Shown here one piece after another: positions 7,857 through 16,919 of a DNA stretch of 64,000 nucleotides (position 1 is the first letter of the stretch; each line of letters opens with the position of its first letter). Both the position numbers and the translations under genes were made by a program. The notes under the pieces are model-generated. The model had not been told where the DNA came from. It ran no database searches and saw only the letters and a list, made by a program, of their open reading frames with translations. The DNA lies in assembly GCA_000803105.1 (NCBI GenBank), contig JTDA01000018.1, forward strand, positions 8,650 through 72,649, written 5' to 3'. This stretch comes from Coprobacter secundus (lineage in GTDB: Bacteria; Bacteroidota; Bacteroidia; Bacteroidales; Coprobacteraceae).

Positions 7857-9851
7857 TTATTTAGATTTTTGTTCTCTTATTGTCTCGGCTATCGACCATT
7901 GTCGTGTGGCTTGCTCCATATTTCCAATTTTAGAATAGGCATCTCCCAAGCGGTCGTGTACTGTTGGATTATGAGGCTTTAAATCTGAAGCTTTCAACAA
8001 ATCAGATATTGCTGTTTCATAATCACCTATTTTATATCTTAATTTTCCTCGGTTATATAATGCTTTAAAATAACGGGGGCTTAATCTGACAGCTTCATTA
8101 AAACATCGGGCAGCTTCATAGTCATCATTCATATCCATCAGAGTTATACCCTTACGTATCCAGGCATCTACCAATAACGGGTCGAGAGACAATGCCTTAT
8201 CAAAATTTGCTAATGCTGATTTTGCATCATGAGCTTTTGTAATACATTCATTTCCTAACAAATAATATTCATGTGCATATTCTTTCATAGATTGAGCCTG
8301 TTCATGAAGCTTTGATTCAAGTTGTCCATTCTTGTTCCTCAACTCATTTATAATTCCCAATTTCCTTCGTATGAAGCGTTTTATTACAGGCTTTTCTAAA
8401 TCGTATCGAGAATGAATGGCATCGAAAAAGGCATTTAAAAAATTGTCAAAATCTCCTTTGTCAAAATATTTGACCGCTTCCTGATAAAGCCGATCAGCCT
8501 GAGCTAATTTTAAAGATTGTTCTATTAATTTTTTATCGTTAAATTTCCGGCTAAAAGATATAATTTCAGGTTTGATGAATATATCGCTACGACTAATTTG
8601 TTTTTTTAAAACTATACCATCCAATGATGTACAACGACTGAGTGCAACATACGTTTGTCCTCCAGCAAATGCCCCACCCGTAAAATCAATTATTACATGG
8701 CTAAAGGTCAGTCCTTGACTCTTATGTACTGTAATTGCCCATGCTAATCGCATGGGATATTGTATAAAAGACCCTAACTCTTCTTCTTCTATACATTTTT
8801 TTTCTTCATTATAGGTATATCGTATATTTCTCCAAGAATCTTTTTCTACCAGATGCTCTTCTCCATTCTCAAGTAAAACATATATGCCCTCATCAGAAAT
8901 GGATGAAATAATCCCGATAGTACCATTTACCCATCGCCTTTCATAATCATTTTTGATAAAAATAATCTGAGCTTTTTCTTTAAGAATCAGTTCCTTCTGT
9001 GTCGGAAGGCTTGCTTCTGGAAAATCTCCATGTATTTCACCAATAAAAGCATATTCTTGCCCCGTAAGTTCTGACAAATGCTTTTCGTTTATATAATCTA
9101 CATTATCCCGACGAGTAGCCAGAGTAATGGAAAACACGTTTTCATCAGATTCGTAATCAGGATTATACTGACTGTTCAATTGTTTTAAATCAGAATTTGT
9201 TATCGTATTGTTTCGTATTTTGTCGAGTATTTCTACAAAAGATTTATCTGTTTGCCGATATACCTTTTTCAATTCGATAGGAACCAATTTTATTTCATTG
9301 AATACTCTGGCCGAAAAAAAATAAGCATTTGGATAGAAGCGCTCAAGTATTTCTTTTGCATCAGATGTCACAACCGGTTCTAACTGATAAATATCTCCGA
9401 CAAAAAGCAATTGTTTCCCACCAAAAGGAAGTCTCATATTTCCTGAAAAAACTCGTAGTACCCGATCTATAAAATCTATCATATCGGCACGTACCATAGA
9501 AATCTCATCTATAATAATCAACTCGACTTCTTTTAATAACTTGCGATGAGCTTTTCTATATTTTAAGAAATTAAAGATTCGTCCGTTTGTTAAACTTAAA
9601 TCCGGGTCGTCCGGTAATATAGGACGAAATGGCATCTTAAAAAAAGAGTGTATAGTACTTCCTCCAGCATTGATAGCTGCTACTCCCGTAGGTGCTAAAA
9701 CGATATGCTTTTTTCGAGTATTTTCACAAATATATTTTAAGAAGGTCGATTTTCCAGTACCGGCTTTTCCTGTTAGAAAAACAGATTGAGATGTGTACTG
9801 AATTAGGCTCAGAGCATCCTGAAACTCAATATTGTTTGTATCGATATTCAA
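7857..9851 (-). CDS. PIF1-like DNA helicase with C-terminal TPR domain
   Basis: 664 residues. Walker A GKAGTGKST at residues 28-36, Walker B with LIIIDEISM, and a late helicase segment with TVHKSQGLTF and YVALSRC identify a superfamily 1B PIF1/RecD-like helicase (about 1-430). From about residue 540 to the end there are at least three tetratricopeptide repeats (for example ALYNRGKLRYKIGDYETA). The family unwinds DNA 5' to 3' and acts on replication intermediates or G-quadruplexes. The TPR part suggests docking to a partner. It is first in a two-gene unit with the AsmA-like gene. Confidence 0.88.
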   Translation of the reverse strand: MNIDTNNIEFQDALSLIQYTSQSVFLTGKAGTGKSTFLKYICENTRKKHIVLAPTGVAAINAGGSTIHSFFKMPFRPILPDDPDLSLTNGRIFNFLKYRKAHRKLLKEVELIIIDEISMVRADMIDFIDRVLRVFSGNMRLPFGGKQLLFVGDIYQLEPVVTSDAKEILERFYPNAYFFSARVFNEIKLVPIELKKVYRQTDKSFVEILDKIRNNTITNSDLKQLNSQYNPDYESDENVFSITLATRRDNVDYINEKHLSELTGQEYAFIGEIHGDFPEASLPTQKELILKEKAQIIFIKNDYERRWVNGTIGIISSISDEGIYVLLENGEEHLVEKDSWRNIRYTYNEEKKCIEEEELGSFIQYPMRLAWAITVHKSQGLTFSHVIIDFTGGAFAGGQTYVALSRCTSLDGIVLKKQISRSDIFIKPEIISFSRKFNDKKLIEQSLKLAQADRLYQEAVKYFDKGDFDNFLNAFFDAIHSRYDLEKPVIKRFIRRKLGIINELRNKNGQLESKLHEQAQSMKEYAHEYYLLGNECITKAHDAKSALANFDKALSLDPLLVDAWIRKGITLMDMNDDYEAARCFNEAVRLSPRYFKALYNRGKLRYKIGDYETAISDLLKASDLKPHNPTVHDRLGDAYSKIGNMEQATRQWSIAETIREQKSK

Positions 9852-9878
9852 AATCTGTACTTAGATTAATATTATTAT

Positions 9879-9906
9879 CAAAGATAATAATTTTTGCAAT
9901 TATCAA
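9879..9906 (-). promoter_or_regulatory. Promoter of the PIF1-like helicase gene
   Basis: The minus strand has TATCTTTG (9879-9886), a full match to the Bacteroidota -7 element, with TTG 17 bases further upstream (9904-9906). It lies about 28 bases before the ATG and just downstream of the terminator of the preceding gene. Confidence 0.55.
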
Positions 9907-9947
9907 GACATTTGCTAATAATGTTTTTGTTTTCCTGAAAGATATAA

Positions 9948-9991
9948 AAACACCAAGGTTCCATTCTTTATTGAATGGAACCTTGGTGTTT
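9948..9991 (-). terminator. Terminator of the FadL-like gene
   Basis: A perfect 19-bp stem (9948-9966 with 9973-9991, core CCAAGGTTCCATTC) has a 6-base loop. On the minus strand it is followed by T residues, and it lies 15 bases past the stop of the FadL-like gene. It insulates the helicase promoter. Confidence 0.85.
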
Positions 9992-10006
9992 CTATATTCC
10001 TAATTT

Positions 10007-11674
10007 TTAAAATTTATATCCTAATGTCAACATTAAAGAATTGGTATGACCTGTCAGCTTGGCAACAGAAGGCAAATCTGCTTTATCACCAATAAATGTA
10101 GGAGAATATGGAAATACATCTTCTTTGTTCAATTTATTGATATATGCTAAATCTATATAGACTTGACCAAAACGATACCCAGCTCCTGCTGTAAAATACT
10201 GAGTGCTACGATTCAGATTGTACATAGGTTGGGTACCCGCAGTAATAACCTCTGTATTCATATCAAGAATTGTTGCTTTGACTGGCGATAATTGATTAGC
10301 ATACCCTGCTCTAAGGCTAAGTTGCGGAGTCAGACGATATTCTCCTCCAATCTTAAATGTATGTCCAGCCTTAAAGTCTTCCCGTATCAAATCATTTACA
10401 GTGTAACCATAGTCTCCATACAGAGCAACTCCGTCTTCATCTGACATTTTCATTTTATTATATCCAGTATATTCGTAATCAAAACTGACAATACCTTTTT
10501 TCCCTATTATAAATGCTGTACTGGCCATTATTCTCCACGGCGAATTGTATTTATAATCTGTGTAATATACATGGTCGTCCGGGGTAGTGCGGTATATTGG
10601 AATAAACGGGCTATCAGCCTCCCCCGGATTCGATTGTTCTAATATCGCGCTATTATTTACAGAAGCCCAATACTCATCCCGCATAGTATAAACAGTCGGA
10701 GTATGGAATGCAAAACCTAACCGCCAAAAATCGGTAAGACGTGCGATTAACCCCAATTTAAAATTGAAACCTGTACCCCTTGTCTGTAAATAGTTGGAGA
10801 GATTTATGTTTCCACTTTCTTGGGCCATTCTTTTATCAGGATATCGAGGATTTGTTATATTTTCTATATACTCTGTTTTTTGCGTATAGTCTATGTCTAC
10901 AATACCTACACCCAATCCGAAATATACCTTATTCGAAATATTTCCTCCCAAATTTAAAGAGTATTCATCGATACGTCCCTTTTCTCTGACGTATAAGTCG
11001 GCATAACCCTTACTATCCGGGTCCTCCGGATAATAGCCTATCGTATTGGGCCCGTTAAATAATCCGAAATACTGTTGATTTCCATCTTCACCCACAGGTA
11101 AAGGCGAGATTAAAGAGGACTCATATGCCAATACCGGTAACCATGAGACACTATTGTAAGGATCATAATTGTCTGTCAATATAAGATCCTGTTCCGGTAT
11201 TCCTCCTGTTCTATTTGCTATATAATTAGTCAGAGAGGTTTGCAAATTATCAAATTTAGCCCGATAGTTACGATTAAAAGTCTTAAGCCTATTATAAGCA
11301 AATCCGAAATTAAAATTAACCAGTCCCGAATTATTTCCTGTATTGATGGTTCCTATTGCTCCTATATTATTGAATGCAAATCGAAAATCCGAACTATTAA
11401 CTTTACCACCAGTAGCTGATACATTGTTGGAAAAATTATCAAATCCAAAAGTCGTAACTATTTCTGACGAACGGTATACTCCAATACCTGCCGGATTTTG
11501 AGACAAAGTTGTAATATCTCCTCCTAATGCACCAAAAGCCCCTGCCATACTCATATAACGAGCTGTTCCTCTCATATCTAATTGAGAAAATCTCAATGCA
11601 TCTGTTTCTCCTTGCCCGTACATCATCAAAGGTATACTGTATAAAACAGCAGTCAAAATATATATTTTTTTCAT
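10007..11674 (-). CDS. FadL/OmpP1/TodX-family outer membrane transport protein
   Basis: 555 residues with a signal peptide ending near MMYGQG. The mature N-terminus has MAGAFGALGGD and SQNPAGIG, the hallmark hatch/barrel start of Bacteroidota FadL-like (COG2067) proteins, followed by alternating amphipathic strands and a terminal aromatic residue in LGYKF, as expected for a BAM-inserted barrel. FadL-type channels take up hydrophobic molecules; the substrate here is not known. It starts 41 bases after the preceding low-complexity secreted gene and probably shares its transcript. A strong terminator follows. Confidence 0.85.
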   Translation of the reverse strand: MKKIYILTAVLYSIPLMMYGQGETDALRFSQLDMRGTARYMSMAGAFGALGGDITTLSQNPAGIGVYRSSEIVTTFGFDNFSNNVSATGGKVNSSDFRFAFNNIGAIGTINTGNNSGLVNFNFGFAYNRLKTFNRNYRAKFDNLQTSLTNYIANRTGGIPEQDLILTDNYDPYNSVSWLPVLAYESSLISPLPVGEDGNQQYFGLFNGPNTIGYYPEDPDSKGYADLYVREKGRIDEYSLNLGGNISNKVYFGLGVGIVDIDYTQKTEYIENITNPRYPDKRMAQESGNINLSNYLQTRGTGFNFKLGLIARLTDFWRLGFAFHTPTVYTMRDEYWASVNNSAILEQSNPGEADSPFIPIYRTTPDDHVYYTDYKYNSPWRIMASTAFIIGKKGIVSFDYEYTGYNKMKMSDEDGVALYGDYGYTVNDLIREDFKAGHTFKIGGEYRLTPQLSLRAGYANQLSPVKATILDMNTEVITAGTQPMYNLNRSTQYFTAGAGYRFGQVYIDLAYINKLNKEDVFPYSPTFIGDKADLPSVAKLTGHTNSLMLTLGYKF

Positions 11675-11715
11675 CTTTCCAATTTTTTAGGATTATCTAT
11701 ATGAAAATAAATCAT

Positions 11716-12918
11716 TTATCTTCCCCGTCTGGCACCACCAGAGCTACCACTACTCCTTCCTCCGCCAGATGAAACGCCAGAAGACCTGTTATAAGAACTG
11801 CTGTTATTCGAAGGAGAATATGTAGAACGATTTTCATATGAAGAAGAGCTGCGGCCTCTACTCGAATTGTAAGTGCCTGTACTTGACGGACGACTGCTGC
11901 TCGAACTGCTTGATGAAGAAGAGTTACTTATCCTTGTACGGCTCCGATTTGAATTACGGTAGTAATCATTCGAAGAACCAACTGTTGGTCTTGTCGTGAC
12001 AGTTGTAGATGAAGACCGCCCTCTACTTGAGTTAGTATATGTATTCCTTCCTGATGATTGGACGGGTCTACCCGAAACGGATGTCGACGAGGTGCGACCA
12101 CGATTTGTAATATGGGAATTAGATGTACCGCTTTGACGTCCTGTATAACTACTACCCCGATAACCTGAAGACCTGCCTACATTTGATTGACGATACGAAG
12201 GTCCGCTCCACCATCCGGGTCCCGGATGATGATGATGAGGTCCACCCCATCCATAAGACGGATACCAAGGTCTTGGCCCCCAATAAGGGTTATATCCCCA
12301 ATAAGGGCTGCTCCAACCAAAGTTAAATCCCCATCCAAAATTCCAACGCCATGACCAACTGGTATAACTATAAGGAGCCCAGGCATAATTCCAATACCAT
12401 GGGTTTGTCCAAGTGGGAGTAACCCAGGCATAAGAATCGTCTATATATACATTCCAATCATTTGAATTGAGAAAATAAATATCCGTATAAGCCGGATCAC
12501 TTATATGGATTGTAAATTTAGGATTATAAAAACGACGAATCCGTTCGGCATATTCAAAATCGTTCTGAGTTCCATTGAAACCATTTAAATAGTAACCGTC
12601 ATCATCATTATTTCCACTTTTTATAGTGTATACAACCGAATCTTCTTCCTGATTTTGCAGAAGAGAATCTACATTGATTTTTGACCGTCTATTATATTCA
12701 TCTACATCACGTTCCTGATTATTTTTCATCTCATTGATAATAATTGTTCGATGTATTTTCGCATCTTCAGCTTTTTCCTTTTTTTTCTGTTCTACTATCG
12801 GGTTTTCATCTCCCGGCTGATAATAAATATCATCTTCCGGTATATACTTTTGGGCAAATACAATGCTACTACCCAATGATAGTAAAATTACTAAAGAGGA
12901 TAATCTTGTCTTTCTCAT
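11716..12918 (-). CDS. Secreted Trp/Tyr- and Ser/Gly/Arg-rich low-complexity protein
   Basis: 400 residues. A signal peptide (MRKTRLSSLVILLSLG, cut near VFAQ) is followed by a charged coiled region and a globular segment ending at about residue 150. Then comes a stretch very rich in Trp, Tyr, Pro and Gly (about 155-250) with a HHHH run. The last 150 residues are almost only Ser, Gly, Arg, Thr, Asn and Tyr. I do not recognise a named family. The ATG at 12918 is preceded 8 bases upstream by GGAGG (12927-12931), an unusually good Shine-Dalgarno for this phylum, and the leader may be about 165 bases long. The composition suggests a surface or matrix-like protein. It is likely co-transcribed with the FadL-like gene. 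Confidence 0.75.
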   Translation of the reverse strand: MRKTRLSSLVILLSLGSSIVFAQKYIPEDDIYYQPGDENPIVEQKKKEKAEDAKIHRTIIINEMKNNQERDVDEYNRRSKINVDSLLQNQEEDSVVYTIKSGNNDDDGYYLNGFNGTQNDFEYAERIRRFYNPKFTIHISDPAYTDIYFLNSNDWNVYIDDSYAWVTPTWTNPWYWNYAWAPYSYTSWSWRWNFGWGFNFGWSSPYWGYNPYWGPRPWYPSYGWGGPHHHHPGPGWWSGPSYRQSNVGRSSGYRGSSYTGRQSGTSNSHITNRGRTSSTSVSGRPVQSSGRNTYTNSSRGRSSSTTVTTRPTVGSSNDYYRNSNRSRTRISNSSSSSSSSSSRPSSTGTYNSSRGRSSSSYENRSTYSPSNNSSSYNRSSGVSSGGGRSSGSSGGARRGR

Positions 12919-13087
12919 AACTGTGTCCTCCAAAATTTATTATCTACTTTAATCTTTCGACGTCATTATATCCATAAGGTTTAAGCCTATCTGATTATTT
13001 TTATATCTTTTAAGAGTCTTACCTCATCGATATTAAGTAGATGATATATACAGTATAAGAAGCTGCATATACTACCTACTTATTATA

Positions 13088-13095
13088 CAAAAATA
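13088..13095 (-). promoter_or_regulatory. Candidate -7 element in the 12919-13257 intergenic stretch
   Basis: The minus strand reads TATTTTTG, matching TAnnTTTG, about 170 bases before the low-complexity gene. No good -33 box. The rest of the 340-base intergenic stretch holds only the hdeD-like terminator (13180-13209) and an AT-rich leader with no gene that I can support. Confidence 0.35.
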
Positions 13096-13179
13096 GCACA
13101 ATAATCTAATATTCTTATAGTAGAAATAGTTTTTAACTAAGAACCTGTAAAAAGATTAGTAAGGAATCATTATAAATAA

Positions 13180-13209
13180 AAAGAGTATTCTTTCAAAAGA
13201 ATACTCTTT
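13180..13209 (-). terminator. Terminator of the HdeD-like gene
   Basis: Arms AAAGAGTATTCTTT (13180-13193) and its complement (13196-13209) form a stem followed on the minus strand by TTTATTTATA. It lies about 50 bases past the HdeD-like stop. Confidence 0.75.
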
Positions 13210-13257
13210 AACAATAGAAATATATAAAAAACAATTGGCTTATTTAATTTATAATAT

Positions 13258-13830
13258 TCAAGATGCGGACGCTTCTCCTTTTTTAACCGGTTTTAAATCA
13301 TTTGAGAAGACAATTAACGATATACCCCAATATATAAAAACAAAAGAACAAAGGAATAATATAGTGTATGATGCCGAGAATGGAGAAAAGAAAAATAGGA
13401 ATGATATAATCAGCATGAAAATTCCATTTACTAAGTACAACCACCAATATTTATATGTGGATGTCATTGTAAACGAAGAAACAATATTACTAATACCTTT
13501 GAATAGGAAAATAAATGCAAAAAAGAATGGTAGTGTCATTTCCGTAAGAGCAAGATTACTTATCAGAACGAAACCGATAAATATGTCTATGATACCTCCT
13601 GCAAGCCACCAGCCCCAGCCATGGACTCGTTTTTCGACATTTCCTGCAACTACAAGTTGTACGACACCTGTTAAAATTAATCCCCAACCGAAAAGTAGAG
13701 AGATAACTGCATAACCGATTATAGGTTGAAATAACAGCCAAAGCCCACAAGGGATCAGAATTATTCCGGCCAGCATAATTACCCACCAATATTTTGTTTT
13801 CCCCCAAAAATTAAAAGTTGTAATGTCCAT
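13258..13830 (-). CDS. HdeD-family (DUF308) membrane protein
   Basis: 190 residues with six hydrophobic segments arranged as three hairpins, and the DUF308 pattern of Gly/Trp-rich helices (LFGWGLILTGVVQL; GWWLAGGIIDIFIGF). E. coli HdeD is an inner-membrane protein induced with acid-resistance genes; its activity is not known, and the same applies here. It is a single-gene unit with its own terminator, and its upstream region is divergent from the putative porin gene. The open frame on the opposite strand across it is a shadow. Confidence 0.82.
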   Translation of the reverse strand: MDITTFNFWGKTKYWWVIMLAGIILIPCGLWLLFQPIIGYAVISLLFGWGLILTGVVQLVVAGNVEKRVHGWGWWLAGGIIDIFIGFVLISNLALTEMTLPFFFAFIFLFKGISNIVSSFTMTSTYKYWWLYLVNGIFMLIISFLFFFSPFSASYTILFLCSFVFIYWGISLIVFSNDLKPVKKGEASAS

Positions 13831-14009
13831 AATAATTTATTTTAATGTTTAAGTAAGCTAAATATATCCTATAACAAGCCATATTACCATTTAGATTTAT
13901 TTGCTGATATAATATTTGTTAAATGAAATAAATCTTTTTCTGTTTGTATTTTAACGCCTTTTATTGAGGATAAAGCAGTTTTATATAAATAAAGAAATCA
14001 TCCGTTATT

Positions 14010-14018
14010 TATATTTGC
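14010..14018 (+). promoter_or_regulatory. -7 promoter element of the putative porin gene
   Basis: TATATTTGC matches TAnnTTTG and leaves a leader of about 20 bases before the ATG at 14044. A second match, TATCTTTGC, lies at 14029-14037, but it is so close to the ATG that a transcript from it would be nearly leaderless. No clear -33 box for either. Confidence 0.5.
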
Positions 14019-14043
14019 ATTTTAGTTTTATCTTTGCAGCCGT

Positions 14044-16026
14044 ATGAAGAGATTTTATTTTGCCATAATCATATTTCTTCTTTGCACCGTCTCTATTTCT
14101 GCAAAGAAAAAGAATAATGGTCCCGACCCGTATGCGTGGCGTAATACCCAGCCTTTAGGAAATCGCTACCGTGTACCTGTTGATACATTGATGTTGAATT
14201 ATTATAGCACAGATCTTCCGACATCATACTCAACGGCTTATGGATACACTGGTAACTTAGGAGGTCCGGGATTATCTAAAATATTTTTTGAACGTCCAGA
14301 AATGCCTCAGTTTATATTTAAAGAACCATATAGCCATTGGATCAAAACTCCAGCAAACTTTGATTTTTACAATTCCCGTATACCTATCACTTTCCTATCT
14401 TACCTTTCCGGAGGTTCAAAAACAAATAAACAGGAAGATTTAAGAGCTACTTTTTCAGGTAATGTCAATAAGCAATTGGCTTTTGGTGCAAGCATGGATT
14501 ATGTCTTGTCTCGAGGTCATTATCAAAGCTTAGCTACTAAAGATTTTAGCTGGCAATTATTCGGGAGTTATATAGGCGAGAAATATGAGTTACAAATATT
14601 ATTTAATACTCTAAATTTTGTAAATCAAGAAAACGGAGGAATAACCGATGATAATGAGATTTTGCATCCAGAAAATTTAGCAGGCGGACAAACGTTAGAT
14701 TCGAAAAGTGTAAATGTGAATCTAACAGATGCATACAATCGTGTAAGAGGGAAAAATTATTATGCAACACAAAGATATAAATTGGGCTTTTATAGAACGG
14801 AAGAACGAGATACATCCAAGGTTGAGATTTTTGTCCCGGTCACCAGTTTTATCCACACTATAGAATATAATGATAATATGCGTCGGTTTGTCAACAATGA
14901 TGCAAGTGAAGGAGCTAAATATTTCAAAAATACATATTTAAATAATAATCGCACAAATGATTCTACATCATATTGGTCATTAAAAAATACTTTTGGCGTA
15001 TCTTTGTTAGAGGGATTTAATAAGTATGCAAAGATGGGGTTAGCGGCCTATCTGACATACGAGGTACGAAGATTTAAACTTATGGCAGATACTATACCTA
15101 TTGATTATATATCTAAGCCTGAGGTCCCTTCTTTGACCGGAGACTCTTATAGGTATTCTTATGCGAGAAATAGTCAATATTATACAGATAATATATTGTG
15201 GGTAGGTGCAGAAGTTTCGAAACAGCAAGGTAAAGTTTTGACTTATTACGCAAAAGGACAGCTTGGATTGACTGGACCAGAGGCCGGTTCTCTAGACATT
15301 GATGGACATATCAATACACGCTTTCCAATATTCAAAGATACAGTCCAGTTACGAGCATACGGCTTTTTTAAAAATACGGAGCCAGCTTTTTATTATAAAC
15401 ATTACGTATCTAACCATTTTGTATGGGATAATAGTAATTTTGGGAAAATTAGGAGATTCCGTGTTGGGGGAGAATTTTCTGTGCCTCGATGGGGTACTCG
15501 CCTGAATGTGGGAGTAGAGAATATTCAAAACTATGTTTATTTTGGAAATGATTGTTTGCCTAAACAAGAAAGCAGTATATTGCAAGTATTTAGTGCGACA
15601 TTGCAACAAGATTTTCACTTTGGGCCATTTAATCTGGATAACCAACTGGTATATCAAAAATCAAGTAAATCTTCTGTAATACCTCTTCCTGATTTCAGTG
15701 TATATAGTAATTTGTATTTTTTATTTCGAATAGCAAAAGTTTTACATGTGCAATTGGGCGCAGATTTCAGGTATTATACAAAATATTACGGAGAAGCATA
15801 CGAACCAGCTATATTATCATTTCATACCCAAAATGATGTGAAAATTGGAGGATATCCTCTCATGAATGCCTACATAAATATGAAATTGAAGCAAACACGT
15901 TTTTATGTTATGTATTCTCATGCGAACCAAGGTTTGTTCGGGGGGAAAAACTCGTTTACACTACCCCATTATCCATTACCTCCATCGATGCTTCAGATAG
16001 GGATTTCTATTGACTTTGCCAACTAA
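14044..16026 (+). CDS. Putative outer membrane porin (Bacteroidota putative porin family)
   Basis: 660 residues. A signal peptide ends around SISAKKK, followed by the family's N-terminal region (DPYAWRNTQPLGNRYRVPVD) and a long series of alternating hydrophobic strands ending in FAN. This matches the large putative-porin family found across Bacteroidota. It should form an outer-membrane beta barrel; the solute is unknown. It is followed 11 bases later by a substrate-binding protein, suggesting a two-gene envelope unit. Promoter elements lie immediately upstream. Confidence 0.78.
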   Translation: MKRFYFAIIIFLLCTVSISAKKKNNGPDPYAWRNTQPLGNRYRVPVDTLMLNYYSTDLPTSYSTAYGYTGNLGGPGLSKIFFERPEMPQFIFKEPYSHWIKTPANFDFYNSRIPITFLSYLSGGSKTNKQEDLRATFSGNVNKQLAFGASMDYVLSRGHYQSLATKDFSWQLFGSYIGEKYELQILFNTLNFVNQENGGITDDNEILHPENLAGGQTLDSKSVNVNLTDAYNRVRGKNYYATQRYKLGFYRTEERDTSKVEIFVPVTSFIHTIEYNDNMRRFVNNDASEGAKYFKNTYLNNNRTNDSTSYWSLKNTFGVSLLEGFNKYAKMGLAAYLTYEVRRFKLMADTIPIDYISKPEVPSLTGDSYRYSYARNSQYYTDNILWVGAEVSKQQGKVLTYYAKGQLGLTGPEAGSLDIDGHINTRFPIFKDTVQLRAYGFFKNTEPAFYYKHYVSNHFVWDNSNFGKIRRFRVGGEFSVPRWGTRLNVGVENIQNYVYFGNDCLPKQESSILQVFSATLQQDFHFGPFNLDNQLVYQKSSKSSVIPLPDFSVYSNLYFLFRIAKVLHVQLGADFRYYTKYYGEAYEPAILSFHTQNDVKIGGYPLMNAYINMKLKQTRFYVMYSHANQGLFGGKNSFTLPHYPLPPSMLQIGISIDFAN

Positions 16027-16037
16027 AATTTCAAGAT

Positions 16038-16868
16038 ATGCGGTTTGTATATGGAAAGCGAATGGTTATGTATTTATCACTTCTGATAATTTGTTTGATT
16101 ATTATGTTTATATTACGTAATAATTTAAAATCAGAAACTTCCCAAATTCGTGATTATCCGGAAATTTTAAAAGAAGATACTTTACGTATTGTAACAGATT
16201 ATAATCCTCTGAGTTATTATGTAACACAGGATAGTATTATCGGATTTGACTATGAATTGGCCAATCTGATTAGTAAACGTAGTGGACTTGCCGTACTTGT
16301 TTTCCCGGAAGTAAGTCTTAGTAAAAGTTTGCAGGGTTTGAATAAAAATGTATATGATATTGTCGGAAGAACTTTGCCCGTGACTACAGAAAGCAAACAA
16401 GAATACAATTTTACTGAAACTATATTATTGAATAAACAAGTATTGATACAGAGAAAACCTGAATTTAATAATAATACAAAACCTATTCGCAATCAACTTG
16501 ATTTGGCTCGTAAAACACTTTATATTATAAGTGATGCTCCGACTCGTTACCGTATCGAAAATCTTGCTCATGAAATCGGTGATACGATATATGTAAAAGA
16601 GGAAACAAAATATGGTGCCGAACAGCTGGTCATAATGGTTGCTAAGGGTGATATCGAATTTGCTGTGATAAATGAAAATATCGCTCAACAGATGGCGTCA
16701 GAATTTCCAGAGATTGATTACCAGACAGATATAAGTTTTACTCAATTCCAATCTTGGGCTTTAAGAAAAACTTCCCCTGTTTTACTTGATAGTCTGAATG
16801 TATGGTTGAAAGATATAAAAGAAAGTGCGGAATTCCAGATTCTGACTAAGAAATACTTTGGAAAATAA
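16038..16868 (+). CDS. Membrane-anchored solute-binding (SBP_bac_3-like) protein
   Basis: 276 residues. An N-terminal membrane anchor (about 10-27) is followed by a type II periplasmic binding fold. It starts with LRIVTDYNPLSYY and IGFDYELANLISKRSGL, the usual first half of amino-acid binding proteins and of the MltF N-domain. No lytic transglycosylase domain follows, so it is only the binding domain. Ligand unknown. It is 11 bases after the porin-like gene and probably co-transcribed. Confidence 0.75.
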   Translation: MRFVYGKRMVMYLSLLIICLIIMFILRNNLKSETSQIRDYPEILKEDTLRIVTDYNPLSYYVTQDSIIGFDYELANLISKRSGLAVLVFPEVSLSKSLQGLNKNVYDIVGRTLPVTTESKQEYNFTETILLNKQVLIQRKPEFNNNTKPIRNQLDLARKTLYIISDAPTRYRIENLAHEIGDTIYVKEETKYGAEQLVIMVAKGDIEFAVINENIAQQMASEFPEIDYQTDISFTQFQSWALRKTSPVLLDSLNVWLKDIKESAEFQILTKKYFGK

Positions 16869-16874
16869 CTTCTG

Positions 16875-16919
16875 TAATACTTTTCATCACTTTTTGTCAA
16901 AAAGTATTATTCTTGTTTT
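16875..16919 (+). terminator. Terminator after the solute-binding protein gene
   Basis: Stem TAATACTTTT (16875-16884) with AAAAGTATTA (16900-16909), loop of 15 bases, then TTCTTGTTTTT. It overlaps the stop of the convergent RluA-type gene. Confidence 0.6.

Noticed and set aside
9948..9991. Very long perfect inverted repeat considered as an insertion-sequence end or recombination site
   Set aside because: It is a single hairpin with short loop at a gene end, and similar ones occur after other genes in the window. Transcription terminator is sufficient.
12177..12431. An 84-codon open frame in another frame of the low-complexity secreted gene
   Set aside because: Repetitive Gly/Trp codons read in a shifted frame give open but meaningless translations.
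13235..13714. A 159-codon open frame on the plus strand opposite the HdeD-like gene
   Set aside because: It lies entirely across a membrane-protein gene with clear family pattern, has no promoter or start context, and its translation has no recognisable domain.
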